From contig JAUPFV010000001.1 in the NCBI GenBank assembly GCA_036936605.1, positions 114,522,771 to 114,586,770 on the forward strand: a stretch of 64,000 nucleotides of DNA, written 5' to 3'. Of this stretch, positions 47,971-59,110 are shown piece after piece (the first letter of the stretch is position 1; each line of letters begins with the position of its first letter). Origin of the DNA: Limnanthes douglasii subsp. nivea. Lineage: Eukaryota > Streptophyta > Magnoliopsida > Brassicales > Limnanthaceae. Position numbers and translations under genes: made by a program. The notes below the pieces were generated by a model. The model was not told where the DNA came from, did not search any database, and saw only the letters and a program-made list of their open reading frames with translations.

Positions 47971-48559
47971 TGCATACAAACCTAAAAAATAAACTAAACC
48001 AAAAAACAGTTAGCTGCTTCTTTATTGATTATTACAAATATTCACGGGGTTTTAGGTTTTGCGATTCTCTCACGGGTAGTATTTTGGAGACGATAATGAA
48101 AATATTTTTTGACAATGCTAAGTTTGGGGGAGAATTCTTGAATAAATATTTATTTTGAGGAAGAATATGTAGAGATTCATGAAGGTTTTGATGGAGATAC
48201 TCATGTATCATAAGATTGGACTTTAATGCCAGTCGTTTTGGTTTCGTTAAGACAATGTTATACTGAGAATATCATTAATATTCCACTTGAGTGTTTTAAA
48301 CAGGGCTTTAGTATGGTCCAGTTATAACAAGATGATACTCGATGTAACCTTCTACAAGAAATCAAAGTTACATTGTTCATGATGATCAAATTCTACATCT
48401 TCAAGAAGTGTAACAATAAGTATTTATGTCATTAAGAAGGTCTATGAGAGAAAAGAAGGATTTTATACATCATAATTATATAGTATATATTCAAGAACAT
48501 GAAAAACCATATGTTGAAACTGTAGATGATCCCTCATTATACAAATAAACCATGGAAAA

Positions 48560-49170
48560 CTCTAACTCTCATATGTGGACTGATGCTATGAAGGAAGAGT
48601 ATAAATCGATGCAAGACAATATGGTATAGGAACGCATCCCTTTATCTGTAAAAAAATGTAATTGGTTGAAAGTGGATTTATAAAACCAAACACAATTCTA
48701 TGAGTAATATATAAATACATAAAATAAGTCTTGTAGCAAAAGGTTATACCCAACATGAATGGATTGATTTTAAAGAAACCATCTTCTGGTATCGATGGAG
48801 GATTCATTCAGAACAATCATGGAATCAGTTGCGTACTTTAATCTTGAGCTTCATTAAATGGACGTAAAGACCGCGTTTCTTAATTTTAATATTAAGGAAA
48901 TGATCGATATGGTGCAATCATAACACTTTGAAATAGATAACTATGGTATACATGCTTAAGAAATCTATTTACGGGCTTCAACATGCTTCTCGTCAGTGGT
49001 ACTAACAATTTATTGAGGTGATAGTCTCTTTTGGCTCTGGGATCAACTCAGTTGAGGATTGTTTGTATTAAAAGTTAATGGAAGTAATTTCATATTTCTA
49101 GTATTATTTATCGATGACATGTTGAAAGTAATCTATGCATGGAACGAAAGGGCACATATTGACGTCTAGG
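48560..49170 (+). pseudogene. Copia reverse transcriptase remnant
   Basis: MWTDAMKEEYKSM matches the RT start (W..AM..E..S). VAYFNLELH then MDVKTAFLNFNIKEMIDMVQ match the (L/Q)MDVK(T/S)AFLNG.L.E.(I/V)YM.QP motif, and LKKSIYGLQHASRQWY is recognisable near 48950-49000. The YVDDML box is reduced to FIDDML near 49105. Stops and frameshifts throughout. Confidence 0.8.
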
Positions 49171-49279
49171 AAATCAAAATGGTTGGAGATCATTAGGTTG
49201 ATATATTGACACTGTAAAATACTTTGGACAATATATTCTTATTATTTAGGGTGTAATATCCTAGAAAAGTGTAAACTAA

Positions 49280-49660
49280 CCACTTATTACTTAGTCCACT
49301 ATGCGGAAAAACGTTTTTGTGTGCTTTGAGGTATCAAACTAGTCATTATGATTATAAAATTTTATTGCTGCTTTATGCGTTATACAAGGAATGAAATGTC
49401 CCATATAGTTATAGCACAAGAACAATTTTATACTGCAGTACTTTAATAGTTACTTAAGATTGTTTAAGTCCAAACACATAGACATAGAGTTCATATATGT
49501 TATAAAGAGAGTTTAGAGAGGTCAGATAAATATTGAGCACATCGGTACAAACTTTATGATAACAGATGCTCTCACAAATGCAATATTACCTATGGTTTTC
49601 TAAGAACACACTATATGGATTGGTGTAGTTGATTTAGAGTATTGTTAGTTTTAGTTAGAA
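49280..49660 (+). pseudogene. Copia RNase H remnant
   Basis: Short matches to the RNase H end of copia pol are visible, such as the (I/L)ADALT-like TDALTNA near 49565-49580 and a preceding H(R/V)..F(I/V)(R/Y) stretch. The region is strongly decayed and is assigned mainly by position after RT. Confidence 0.5.
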
Positions 49661-50031
49661 TTTTTACAACATGATCCGATTAATATTTGGAATATTGTAT
49701 ACATAAATTTTTATTGCAATACATTGCTTGGTTAAATTTATTGACATATGTTACTCTATTAGATATTCATGGTAGGACCATTTAAGAGTAGATATAAACG
49801 ATTAAATTTCATAATTTTCTTAAACAACACATCATAATTGGCCAAAGTAATTGATTGATAATAATAATGTGATTATTATTACATTATATTGTTCACATTA
49901 CGACAAAAAAGTCTTCAGTCATTTATTACATGTTAATCATGTACATGATTGTACTGTTCTTCTATTGACAGTGATTAAGGGGTCCCATTTAAATTAAATA
50001 TATTAATGAATAGCATATGAAAATCCAAGTG

Positions 50032-51257
50032 GAAGATTATTTGAATTATAATGAACTAATATATTAAGTATATAATTGGTAATTGTTATAAGTAGGCATG
50101 GGCATTTTAACCGGAACCGAAAGAACCGAACCGAAAGAACCGAACCGAAGTAGATTTGGTTCTTTCATAATACCCGAATGGTTCCAGTTTTCAATTACCC
50201 ACGGTTCTCGGAACCGAACCGTACCGAACCGAAGAACCGTGGGTACCCGTTAGGAACCGAACCTATGTATTATCCCTTAATTTTGATTTTAAAAAAAAAA
50301 ATCAAAGTTAGATTCCCCTAAATTTGTCTTTTATCATTGATCTCTAATTATGTTATCTTGAATAAAAATGAAAACATACTTTATTCAAAGTGGCGACATA
50401 TTTACAAACTATTATGCGTATAAACAATATAACAAAATACCAACCTTTATATAATTTAATAAACTTGATATCATCTCTCTATTTTTTATATTACTAATAT
50501 TATTCTTTAATATATTATTTTAAATATTTCTTATATTTAATATGTTTTTCTTAGAATTTAACATAGTTTTATTGTTTTAAAGTGTAAAAAGAGTTTTATA
50601 TACGTTGATATTGCAAAATATTTAAAGTATCCAAAACTACCTGATTGGAACCGAGTTAAGTACCCATACCGAACCGAATTAAGAAGAATCGAACCGAACC
50701 AAACCGAAATTTATTTGGTTCCTAAATGGGTACTAGTTTTGAAAAACCAAAAGAACCGAGAACCGAAAGAACCGAACCGAACCGAAGAACCGAATGCCCA
50801 TGCCTAATTATAAGGTAATTCAATAATAAGTAATCAGATTAATTATAGTATATATAATTAAATAACAATTTGCCATATATGTGACAAGGAATTATGGAGA
50901 TATAAGTGTGGCAACGAGATTTAATTTAGACAATGTGAATGATCAAGCTCAAATCACAATACTAATACATGAACTTGAAGGAATAAATGGATAAAAATCA
51001 AATTAGTGGATGTGGTCCCCAATCACAGAGTGAACAAAGTAAATGAGCTTTGTGCAACTAGGGTTATTTCTCGATTCGTTGAGAGAAAGACTTACAACTA
51101 TCTTCACTGTAATATAAACTGAAATGAAGATTGAAATGAAGATTAAAATTAAGATTATGGATATTAGTAGACAAAACTGTGAATTTTTTCCAATGTAATT
51201 AGTTAATCACATTGTGCGTTTGTGATAAACTGTATTGAGGTTATTCAATCAATTTTA
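50032..51257 (+). mobile_element. Right LTR of the copia element, split by a MITE (approximate)
   Basis: Sequence homologous to the left LTR resumes on both sides of the 714-bp MITE at 50093-50806. The right end is inferred from CGTTTGTGATAAACTGTA plus TTCAATCA-TT-TATC shared with the left LTR. Confidence 0.65.
50093..50806. mobile_element. hAT-type MITE, 714 bp
   Basis: The terminal inverted repeats TAGGCATGGGCATT are perfect for 14 bp at both ends. They are flanked by an 8-bp duplication, GTTATAAG (50085-50092) and ATTATAAG (50807-50814), with one mismatch, as for hAT elements. Just inside both ends are arrays of (G)AACCGAA on the same strand. The middle is AT-rich and non-coding. It sits inside the right copia LTR; the left LTR shows the empty site with a single GTCATAAGG. 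Confidence 0.92.
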
Positions 51258-51390
51258 TCGTAATTATCCATTCTCTAGTTGTAGACATGTGGTAGAAAAT
51301 ATTCCACGTTTGTGCTAACTGTATTGAGGCGATTCAATCAATAATATCGTAATTATATATTCTCTTGTTGTAGACATGTGGTAACTAATA
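51205..51390. repeat. Imperfect direct duplication of about 97 bp
   Basis: The stretch CGTTTGTG..AACTGTATTGAGG, then ATTCAATCAA, then TCGTAATTAT, then GTTGTAGACATGTGGTA occurs twice, starting near 51207 and 51306. The first copy is the end of the copia LTR, so the duplication postdates the element or joins two LTR ends. Confidence 0.75.
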
Positions 51391-51706
51391 AGGATATTAA
51401 ATATTTGGGGCTTAAATATAATAAAGCTAAGGTTGTATGTGATAAATTATATAGTTGAAAGAGGATATTTGACATATTTGTAAATATAAGGGGTTGAAGT
51501 GAATTTTATCTATTTGTATAACCGATTCAGTTATAGAAGTCTGACACTTCTATAAATAAGGAGTGAGGCGATGAATGAAGGGAGACACTTTCATTAGTTA
51601 AACTTCTGATTCTTAAAACTAATTTGTCTCTCTATAATTTTGTTCTCTCTACAATTCAGTTCTCTTTTTTACTTTCTCTCAATAAGAACAATATATTAAC
51701 TCAACA
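51391..51706 (+). mobile_element. 5' LTR remnant of the second Tat element
   Basis: The end is fixed by ACTCAACA followed by AAT and the primer-binding site. A TATA-like CTATAAATAAGG lies near 51551-51562. The start is not determined and may lie anywhere before about 51500. Confidence 0.5.
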
Positions 51707-51709
51707 AAT

Positions 51710-51728
51710 TGACGACCACAATGGGAGT
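51710..51728 (+). other. Primer-binding site of the second Tat element
   Basis: TGACGACCACAATGGGAGT equals the site at 35321 except for two G-to-A changes. It is three bases past the LTR end, as in the first element. Confidence 0.8.
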
Positions 51729-52028
51729 TCTATTCGGTTGGTACCTTGATTTCACGTCAAAAACCAGAAATTATAGAATTGTTGATCAGTTATATCATTT
51801 TAGATCGATATAAAACCATGAAATCAAGATTATCCAACAGTTCGAAAAGCTATTGAAACTTTAAGATCTGATTTACGTAGGGAATAAAGTAAATGAGATG
51901 ATCAAATTCTAGTACAACAAGGTCATCATGACATTGAAGTTCAGTTGAATTAGTTGCTGGACAAAATAAAATCATTGAATGATAAGTATATTTAAAGAGA
52001 ACAACATATTTAGTCCGGTGGGCTAAAT

Positions 52029-53330
52029 TTGAGGTACGAAAAATTGAAGAGAAATATGAGCTGGAAAATCAATCTGATTGATCGGAAGAAATCATATTTT
52101 GAGTCCGATAAAGAACATCGTACTTCGCAAAAAATAAAGAAAGATAAAAACATTTATATCACATCTAGTGATGATGAATTTGATAGCTCAAAATCTGAGG
52201 AAGGATCGTCTAAACAAAAGAGGTACTGGGGATCTTTAAAAAGAGAAAGAGGCCGACATCGAAAATTACGTAAGGAATATAAATCAAAAAGAGATAATAA
52301 AACTCATTATTTGAGGGAAACTGAATGGTGTGAAGGGAATACATCTAACCAATACACATGTATAACTGATCAGAATTTGTATGCTATTATAGGAACAAGA
52401 GGAGATGCCCAGTACGTACAAGGAGTAGACTAGAGAAATTCTCCTTTAATAGTAGAGATTAAGTCCATTATTATTCTGAAGCGCTTTGATATCTCTAAGG
52501 TCGAAAAAATATATGGGATGCAGGATCCTGATGATCACATTGAACAATTCAAGACCTATATGATGAACTTTGAAGATGATGGCAGACTAGTATGCAAAGT
52601 TTTTTCTCACACCTTCAAGGGCACTGCATTGAAGTGGTATAATAGGATTTTGAGGGATCTATTACTAACTTTAGGGATTTTTACACAACTTATGACGACA
52701 AGTTTGTGGGAAGCAAAAAGATGCGTGCAAGTGGAGATATAATAATACAATGCAAGCAAGTTGCGAGAGAGAAATTAATGGATTATACGAAGCATTTTGT
52801 GTTAACAAAATCATGATTGAATAATTGTGAAGAATTGATTGTTATGGCTGCATTTCAACAAGGGTTGTTACCATGAGATTTGGCAAACGAAATGACAAAA
52901 AAGAGAGCATTAACTTTAGGGGCCTTAATGGCTCAAGTGGAAGATAAAATTAAAGTAGAGGAGTCTACTAGAGTTCGAGGTGGACCTGACTCTGTACAAA
53001 AAAAACCGGGTCCAATTTCTACTAATCCAAGCTATCACGCACCTTCACGTCTGAGGACAAATAAAAATTTACCTCCTCGAACATGAAGGGTTCCTTTTCA
53101 AGTAACAAAAAATAATCAACACTACAAGACAAGGCCAAATCAGTGGATAAGGCTAGAGTATTATGCTGACTTGACTGAGAATGTTGCTGCTATTTACGAG
53201 AAGTCCAAAATTCATGTAAGTTTTAAAAATCCAGCTCCAATAAACAGACCCAGTGAAGAACGCAATAACAGGTTTTGTAAGTGTCATAATGATATTAGGC
53301 ACATCACTGCAGATTGTATAACTTAAGGGA
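52029..53330 (+). pseudogene. Gag of the second Tat element
   Basis: An N-terminal frame (52029-52433) has an acidic SSDDEFDSSKSEEGSS stretch like that of the first element. The core frame at 52518-52650 reads DPDDHIEQFKTYMMNFEDDG and FKGTALKWYNR, the gag motif shared with DPDNHLEQFKNFMMNFDDDD of the other element. A frameshift follows. At 52880-53086 KKRALTLGALMAQVEDKIK is a typical gag C-part. A zinc-knuckle-like FCKCHNDIRHITADC lies at about 53274-53318, with the histidine and cysteines partly kept. Confidence 0.8.
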
Positions 53331-53788
53331 GTTGATTAAAAAGGTTTTAATAAAGAATGGAAAATTGACTGTTTTTGTCAAAGGGAAAAATAGTGGAACG
53401 AAAACTCCAAGCTCATCGACACAACAAACTGTTAATCCAAATTCGAAACAAGAAAGTGCATTGATTATTATAGATTCTAAAAGTGATGAGTTTGATGCGG
53501 CATCAGAATATTGGGAAACAAATCCAGATCGATTAATTTTGATGACTGTGGATGAACAAGTAGAGCAAGGACGAGTTTGAAGTTTATGTGAATATTTTGA
53601 ATCTTTAGCAATCTTTAGCAATCTTTAGGGGAGATTTTATGTTTGGTAATGCTAATAGTTCCAAGAGAAGGCACATTTTCAGTTTAACAACTTAGTTAGA
53701 ATGAAGGATATCTACTCATGTATATAGCAAACATGATACTAGTTTTATTCTCTTTGATGGGGATGATTTGAAGGGAATAGCTGGTACT

Positions 53789-54164
53789 TGATGAGTCCGC
53801 ATTTACTCACCACTCACTGTGGAAACCAGACAGGGGTAATTCAGATAAAAACCACCCACTGAACCTTCCAAACAGGACTAATGTATTAAGAACTAAATCA
53901 CTTCATGACTAAGCTAATTACTTACCTGCTTAATAACTAATGAGTCTTTAAATTCGACCCGGTTTCATGAGTTTGACCCGAAAACCCATGAGGCCCATAA
54001 TTAAGGGTATAAATACCCAACCACTTTCATTAATAAGGGTAATGAACATTTAATACAACTAGGCAGCTCAAATCTCTCACTACAAACTACCCAAACTTTT
54101 AATACCCTTGAAACATTACAAAACTCCTGACAAAATTACCCTCAGAAAAAAATCATCCACACAA
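53789..54164 (+). mobile_element. Solo LTR inside the second Tat element
   Basis: It begins TGATGAGTCC and shares the GGGTATAAATACCC block and the CTTCATGACTAAGCT stretch with the 410-bp LTRs at 34908 and 42798. It is flanked by the 5-bp duplication GTACT (53784-53788 and 54165-54169). It separates gag from protease. Its presence shows the 34.9-kb family moved after the second Tat element was in place. Confidence 0.9.
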
Positions 54165-54299
54165 GTACTCATGAGGATGCAGTGGTTATAGGGGAAAATA
54201 TATATGAGACTCAAAATTTGACGTGTTCCGATAAATTCATGAACTTCTGCAAATATGTTATTCAAGTCTACGTATGATAAGATTCGTAATACACCTTGA

Positions 54300-54560
54300 A
54301 TGTTTTTCTTTGATCGTACTATAATTGGGTTTATAGGGGTAACAACTTATGTAATTGGTGAATTTGAAGGTGAAGTGTGTTTGGAAAAAAAATGCCTTTT
54401 AAAAAGAAAGTTCAACTCTTGTTCATGGTGGTTGAGTATCCAACCATCTACGATGCTATATTTGGGAGATCTTGGATTTCAAGGATTTATGTTGTTAGTG
54501 TCTATTCTTCATTAATGTTTAAAATATGTCATTGGAGATCGTGTTGGAGTGGTTTGAAAT
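54300..54560 (+). pseudogene. Protease-linker of the second Tat element
   Basis: The frame KKKVQLLFMVVEYPTIYDAI, then FGRSWISRIYVVSVYSSL corresponds to the F.VV(D/E).(P/S).YN.ILGRPWL..I.AV.ST.H block after the aspartic protease. An upstream piece (HEDAVVIGENIYE near 54170) may be part of the protease proper. Stops interrupt it. Confidence 0.65.
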
Positions 54561-54959
54561 GACCGAAAATTGGCCAAAGAATTTTATGCAACACCACTTC
54601 GGATTCGAGTTTCTGCTTCTGAGAATCAGATGGCTGAATAGCAACCAAGAGGGTTAACTTCGGATAAAGAGGGAATACATGATCTGATAGAGACCTCGGG
54701 TTCTTTAACAGTGAGTGAGGATATTGAAGAGTATATTTATTCTAATGGAAAATTTTTACGGATATGAACATTGTTTTCTCCTGCTTTGTGTTATCAGTTG
54801 TTGCAGTTTTTGCTTGATAATTTGGATGTTTTTGGTTGGAAAATAGAGGATATGGTAGGAGTTCTATCTTAAATAATATGGCACGACCTTGCTATAAATT
54901 CGAGGATAAAGTCTGTTATTCAAAATAGACGAGCCTTTTCTGTGGAAAAGTCAGAGGCT

Positions 54960-55640
54960 ATTGTTTAAGAGGTGGATCGTCTTTCTTGGGTCAGACATAT
55001 TTGGGAGGCATAATATCCTTTATGACTGCAAACCCAATGCTAGTAAAAAAGAAGAACCGAAAGTGGTGAATGTGTGTTAACTTCATAGATTTAAATCGAG
55101 CATGCCCTAAAGATCTATTCTTTGTCCCTCGAATAGATTAGCTGGTTGCTTCTACTCCAGGGAATAAAATTCTCTCTTTTATGGATGCTTTTACAGGTTA
55201 TAATCATATTCAAATGGATCCAAAAGATCGAGAAAGTACTACATTCATCACTGATCGAGGATTATATTGCTATAGAATTATGTCATTTGGGTTGAAGAAT
55301 GTTGGAGCGACATATCAAAGATTGGTAAATAAGGCTTTTGATCCTCAGATTAGAAGGAATATGAAGGTATACATTGATAATATGTTGGTTAAAATCTCGA
55401 TAGATGGTGAACCCTGGAAAGATTTAGAGAAGACCTTTTTATATTTAAGGGTCATTCGTTTGAAGCTGAATCCTGAAAAATGTACTTTTGGTGTCCGATC
55501 AGGGAATGTTTTAGGGTATATCATTAGTGAAAAAAGGATAGAGGCAGATCCTAAACAGTTGAAGGCTTTGGTTTCGATGAAATCACCTCGAACTATAAAG
55601 AATGTGCAAGTCTTGATAGGAAGGTTTGTTGCATTTAATT
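54960..55640 (+). pseudogene. Reverse transcriptase of the second Tat element
   Basis: An open frame 55181-55642 carries MDAFTGYNHIQMDPKDREST, TFITDRGLYCYRIMSFGLKN, VGATYQRLVNKAF, the active box as VYIDNMLVK (second Asp changed to Asn), LKLNPEKCTFGVRSGNVLGY and IEADPKQLKAL. Upstream fragments of motif 1 (LNRACPKDLFF-like, near 55090-55130) are in another frame. The D-to-N change in the YxDD box would abolish activity. Confidence 0.9.
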
Positions 55641-56350
55641 AATTTATTTCAAGATTTCCTGATAAATGTTTTCCTTTTTTCCAAGTGTTACGAAGACCCA
55701 AAGAGTTTGAATGGACACCAGATTGTGAAGCAGACTTTTCAAAGATTAAAAAACTTTTGTTGTTGCCAGATATTTTGTCTAAGTCTCGAACTGGAGGAAC
55801 AACTATTTTTATATATAATAGTGTCTGATTTTGCCGTGAGCGCTGTTTTGAAATGTGAAGATAAAGAAGTTTCAAAGCCAGTCTATTATGTGAGTAAAAG
55901 TTTGTTGGCATCAGAAAAAAAGATATATGAAACTTGTAAAGATTGGCTTTGGATTTAGTTGTGGCTACTACGAAAATGCACCCTTATTTTCAAGCTTACA
56001 ACATTGTGGTTCGAACTTATTTCCTACTAAAAAATGTGTTACAATGGCCAGACAGTTCTGGTATAATGACCAAATGGTCAGTAGAATTGGGAGATTTTGA
56101 CATCATTTTTCTCTTCGAACGACTATTAAAACTCAAGCTTTAGCTTATTTTCTGGTCGAATTTTATTCGAGCCGATCAGATGAGGGTACATATAAAGAGG
56201 TTTTACTAGAAACTTTGATGTGGGTGGTTCGAACTCATGGTGATTCCAGCATATTGGAATGTAGTGCAGGGGCTCAATTAGTTGCTCATTCTGGGGAGGC
56301 AATGTATCAGGCTATTTGGTTTGGTTTTCAGGCATCGAATAACGAGGCAA
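55640..56350 (+). pseudogene. RNase H and partial second RNase H of the second Tat element
   Basis: SDFAVSAVLKCEDKEVSKPV with YYVSKSLLASEK, then PYFQAYNIVVRTYFLLKNVL and MTKWSVELGDFDI match the first RNase H of the other element in three frames. At 56220-56347 WVVRTHGDSSILECSAGAQL and AIWFGFQASNNEA match the archaeal-type RNase H (RTDGGSS changed to RTHGDSS, so the first acidic residue is lost). The match ends abruptly inside NNESEYEA, at about 56350. Confidence 0.85.
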
Positions 56351-57195
56351 CAATTTTCTTTCTTTTTTAAAAGGTTCAGTTTCGACTCCTTCTTCGATTG
56401 TTGGAAGGCTAGCTTCATTTGCCTTCCTCTTGGTATTTCTCTCTTTATTTTGTGGCTTCGGATCAGTTGAAGAGCTAGCACCATATGCACTAGCTGTTTT
56501 TTTTTTCTTTTTAGCCTTATTTTTCAAAGACAAGTGACTTTCAGATCTATTTCACACCGGCATAATGACCTTACCATCATATGCTATCAATCTCTTCACA
56601 AAAATATGTGTGTTTTGTGGTTCCATTAAATTTTTGGGAGATCAGCACTTAAAGAGATCCTCACATATGACTATTTATGAAGTTTATGGGCATAAAAGTT
56701 AAGTGAAACCCATTGCCCCATTCATTTTCTGCCCAAGTGGCCAACTTGGCAAAGATATCTTTTGCATTATTCTTGCAAGTGTTGTATCTCCTTGGAATTA
56801 TTGCGTGAATTAGCAATACATGTGAAAAATTAATTAAGTTGTAAAGAGTATAAGAAAATATAAGAGAATTATTGTTGCTTCTCTAAACAAGATTGAGTCT
56901 TAATGGGTTCTCTTCGGATATTTCATTCCCATTCTCCATGCTCCGGATAGGAAGATAAACTTTTGCCAGCCTCGAGCATATCGTCGATTATTTTGAAATC
57001 ATCCACAAGTGTTAGATAGTAGAAGGGAAATACCCGACCTTTGGATATACCAGTCATGTTAATGAAGTCTTTGATGGAGAGAGAGTTTTGGCTTAGTCTA
57101 GAAGTCATAATCACCGACAAGAGCATGAACCATAAATTTAGTGTCGATTGTGTAAGGCAGATCTCTCGAAAATGTACACGACTTTAGGGATTATC
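56350..57195 (-). pseudogene. Antisense ORF (aORF) of the second Tat element
   Basis: Minus-strand frames show VVYIFREICLTQSTLNLWFM, LLSVIMTSRLSQ, SIKDFINMTGISKG and VFPFYYLTLVDDFKIIDDML ending SYPEHGEWE (about 57190-56920). They align without large gaps to YFHLIKLCPSQLSPNAWYTL, ACIMASKLSE, IPFYHFNMGDNYKGVDDLL and VSGAWD of the aORF at 39.4-42.3 kb. A Lys-rich linker (KNKAKKKKKTASAYGASSST, 56533-56312) follows, as in that aORF. The coiled-coil part is missing because the copy is fused to the RNase H part of its own element at about 56350. The N-terminal basic head was not found. Confidence 0.85.
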
Positions 57196-57319
57196 AATTT
57201 ACGGTAAGATCATGCATGCTAAGTATAATTACGAAGCTAGTTTTTTTGCCAACCTCTTTCAATCATGCGGTCGTCAAATCTATTTTTTAACACCCATGGT
57301 TCAAAAACTCATTAGTGTA

Positions 57320-59110
57320 ATCCAATAAAGTTGATATTTTACCAACATTTACCTCTTACAACAATAAAATAGCACAAAAGTTTATGGAAGATCTGATTTT
57401 GTAATAATAATATTAGGTTTTACCTATATTATTATATACTATATTATTCATAGTCTATGTTGGAAAATGATAAGAACAAACACCTAAAGTTAATATTTTA
57501 CAAAAAAATGTCATAACACACTACAAAAACAACAAATAGATCATTGCAAAACCAATAGACCAATTGTTGGAATGACAAAAAATAAATTCGTCAGGGCTTT
57601 GGTGACATAGTGATTTTATTTGACAACTATGAGACAAAATAAGTCATGTCATATTTCACAAATACGTGTAGATATTGGTTTTCCATGTTTTACATCATGC
57701 ATAATACATATTTTACACATTATCAGATTAAGATTACGCATCAACTGTAGAATTTGTACGCTTCACGGATATTGGTTTGCCATATTTCACATTATGCATA
57801 CTACATATTTCGCATAAAATATGCAAGGTTTTTCATGCGTGTTTTAACATGGGTTTCAAAATTATTGTCATATATTATAGTATTCTCAGTCCATGTTGGA
57901 AACTGATAAATATAATCATTCAAAGTTAATATTTCACCAAACTCCTCCAAACACAGTACAAAAACAACTAATGAATCATGAAAAAAACAATAGACCAATG
58001 TTTGAAATGACCAAAAAATAATTTGCAAGTTATTTGGAGATATAGTGAATGAAATTCGAAAAATATGTATGGAATAATCCATTTCAAATATGTCTATTAT
58101 TTGTAGGTTTAGCAAATATTGGTTTGTTATATTTTACATCATACAACACGTTTCACACATTATCAATGTAAGGTCTCGCATGTTTTTTTAACCTAGACTT
58201 TGAAAATTTTCATATAATATAATAACTCAAGTTTAGATACAAAGTGATAAGAACAATTATTTAAAGTTAATATTTCACACAAATCTTCTTACGTAACATA
58301 AAAATAAAACAAATAGATCATAGAAAAACCAATAGACTAGTGGTTTAAATAGCAAAAAATAATTCGTAATGTATTTGGCGACATAGTGAATTTTATTTGA
58401 GAACTACGTGTGAAATAAGCTATGTCTTATTTTGGGAGTATGTGTATCAACTATAGAATTAAACGTATTAGTTCACTATGTTTTGCATCCTGCATACTAT
58501 ACATTTCAAATCATGCATACTACACGTTTCGCACATTATCATAGTAAGATTACACATATGTGTAGTAATCTAAATTTCATAAACATTATCATAAAATGAT
58601 GTATTAGTAAGATAGACTCCAAAATGGTAAGAAAAAACATCTAAAGTTAATATTTCACCAAAACAATCTAGTAAAAAAACAAATGCATCTAAGAAAATTA
58701 AATAGAACTGGTGGTTGGAATGATCAAAAATAATTTTTCAGGGCTTTAGCGACATAGTAAATTATGTTCTTTAACTATGTGATGAAATAAGCTAGGTCAT
58801 ATTTTGAAAATACGGGCCTTAACTGTGGATTTCACAGATATTGGTCTGTCGTGTTCTACATCATGCATACGGCACATTTTGCACTTATCAATGTAAGGTT
58901 TCGTATGCGGGTTTTAACATAGGTTTCGTAATTATTTTCATAGATTAATGTACGTGTAAGTTAGGTTTTGAAATCGTGAAAAAGAATCTAAAGTTAATAT
59001 TTAACCATTTTTCATAATACAACATAAAAACAACAAATTATAAAGAATAAAATTAATAGATCAACGACATACGGGCTCGAATATATTAGACGTCTATTTG
59101 GTGAAATAAT
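57320..59110. repeat. Degenerate tandem array, units of about 340-440 bp
   Basis: At least five units recur with the same ordered blocks: AAAGTTAATATTTCACC (57486, 57922, 58263, 58643, 58989), then a (C)AAAAACAAC(A)AAT block, then AATAGA(C/T)CA, then GGCTTTGG(T/C)GACATAGT, then TTTTACATCATGCATA and CATTATCA(A/T)GTAAG. Spacings are 436, 341, 380 and 346 bp. A partial unit may start at 57327. Units are diverged by substitutions and small indels. No coding potential is shared between units. Confidence 0.85.

Larger units (their letters stand above)
44195..51257 (+). mobile_element. Decayed Ty1/copia retrotransposon
   Basis: The LTR pair is recognisable by shared blocks: TTTCAATAATAAGTAATC against ATTCAATAATAAGTAATC, TTAATTTAGTGGTTATGG against CAAATTAGTGGATGTGG, and CGTTTGTGATAAACTGTA in both. 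Between them lie, in copia order, the primer site, gag, protease/pre-integrase, integrase, RT and RNase H, all plus strand. Every domain has stops and frameshifts, so the insertion is old. The left LTR start (about 44195) and right LTR end (about 51257) are approximate, and no target duplication could be confirmed. The right LTR holds a 714-bp hAT-type MITE. Confidence 0.85.
51391..57200 (+). mobile_element. Second Tat-type Ty3/gypsy element (decayed, internally deleted)
   Basis: The plus-strand order is LTR remnant, primer site, gag with zinc knuckle, [solo LTR insertion], protease, RT, RNase H, start of the second RNase H, then a jump at about 56350 into a minus-strand aORF. The whole integrase is missing. 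It is related to but distinct from the element at 34.9 kb. No 3' LTR was found before the tandem repeat array at 57.3 kb. Many stops show it is older than the first element. Confidence 0.85.

Noticed and set aside
54160..54169. LTR end as CACAA instead of the usual CA
   Set aside because: The GTACT duplication fixes the boundary. The odd end is best explained by mutation and not treated as a separate feature.
57801..58115. 104-codon minus frame in the tandem array
   Set aside because: Other units of the array do not keep the frame, so it is accidental.
57320..59110. CRISPR-like interpretation of the repeat array
   Set aside because: Units are hundreds of bases long, contiguous and diverged, and the DNA is eukaryotic.
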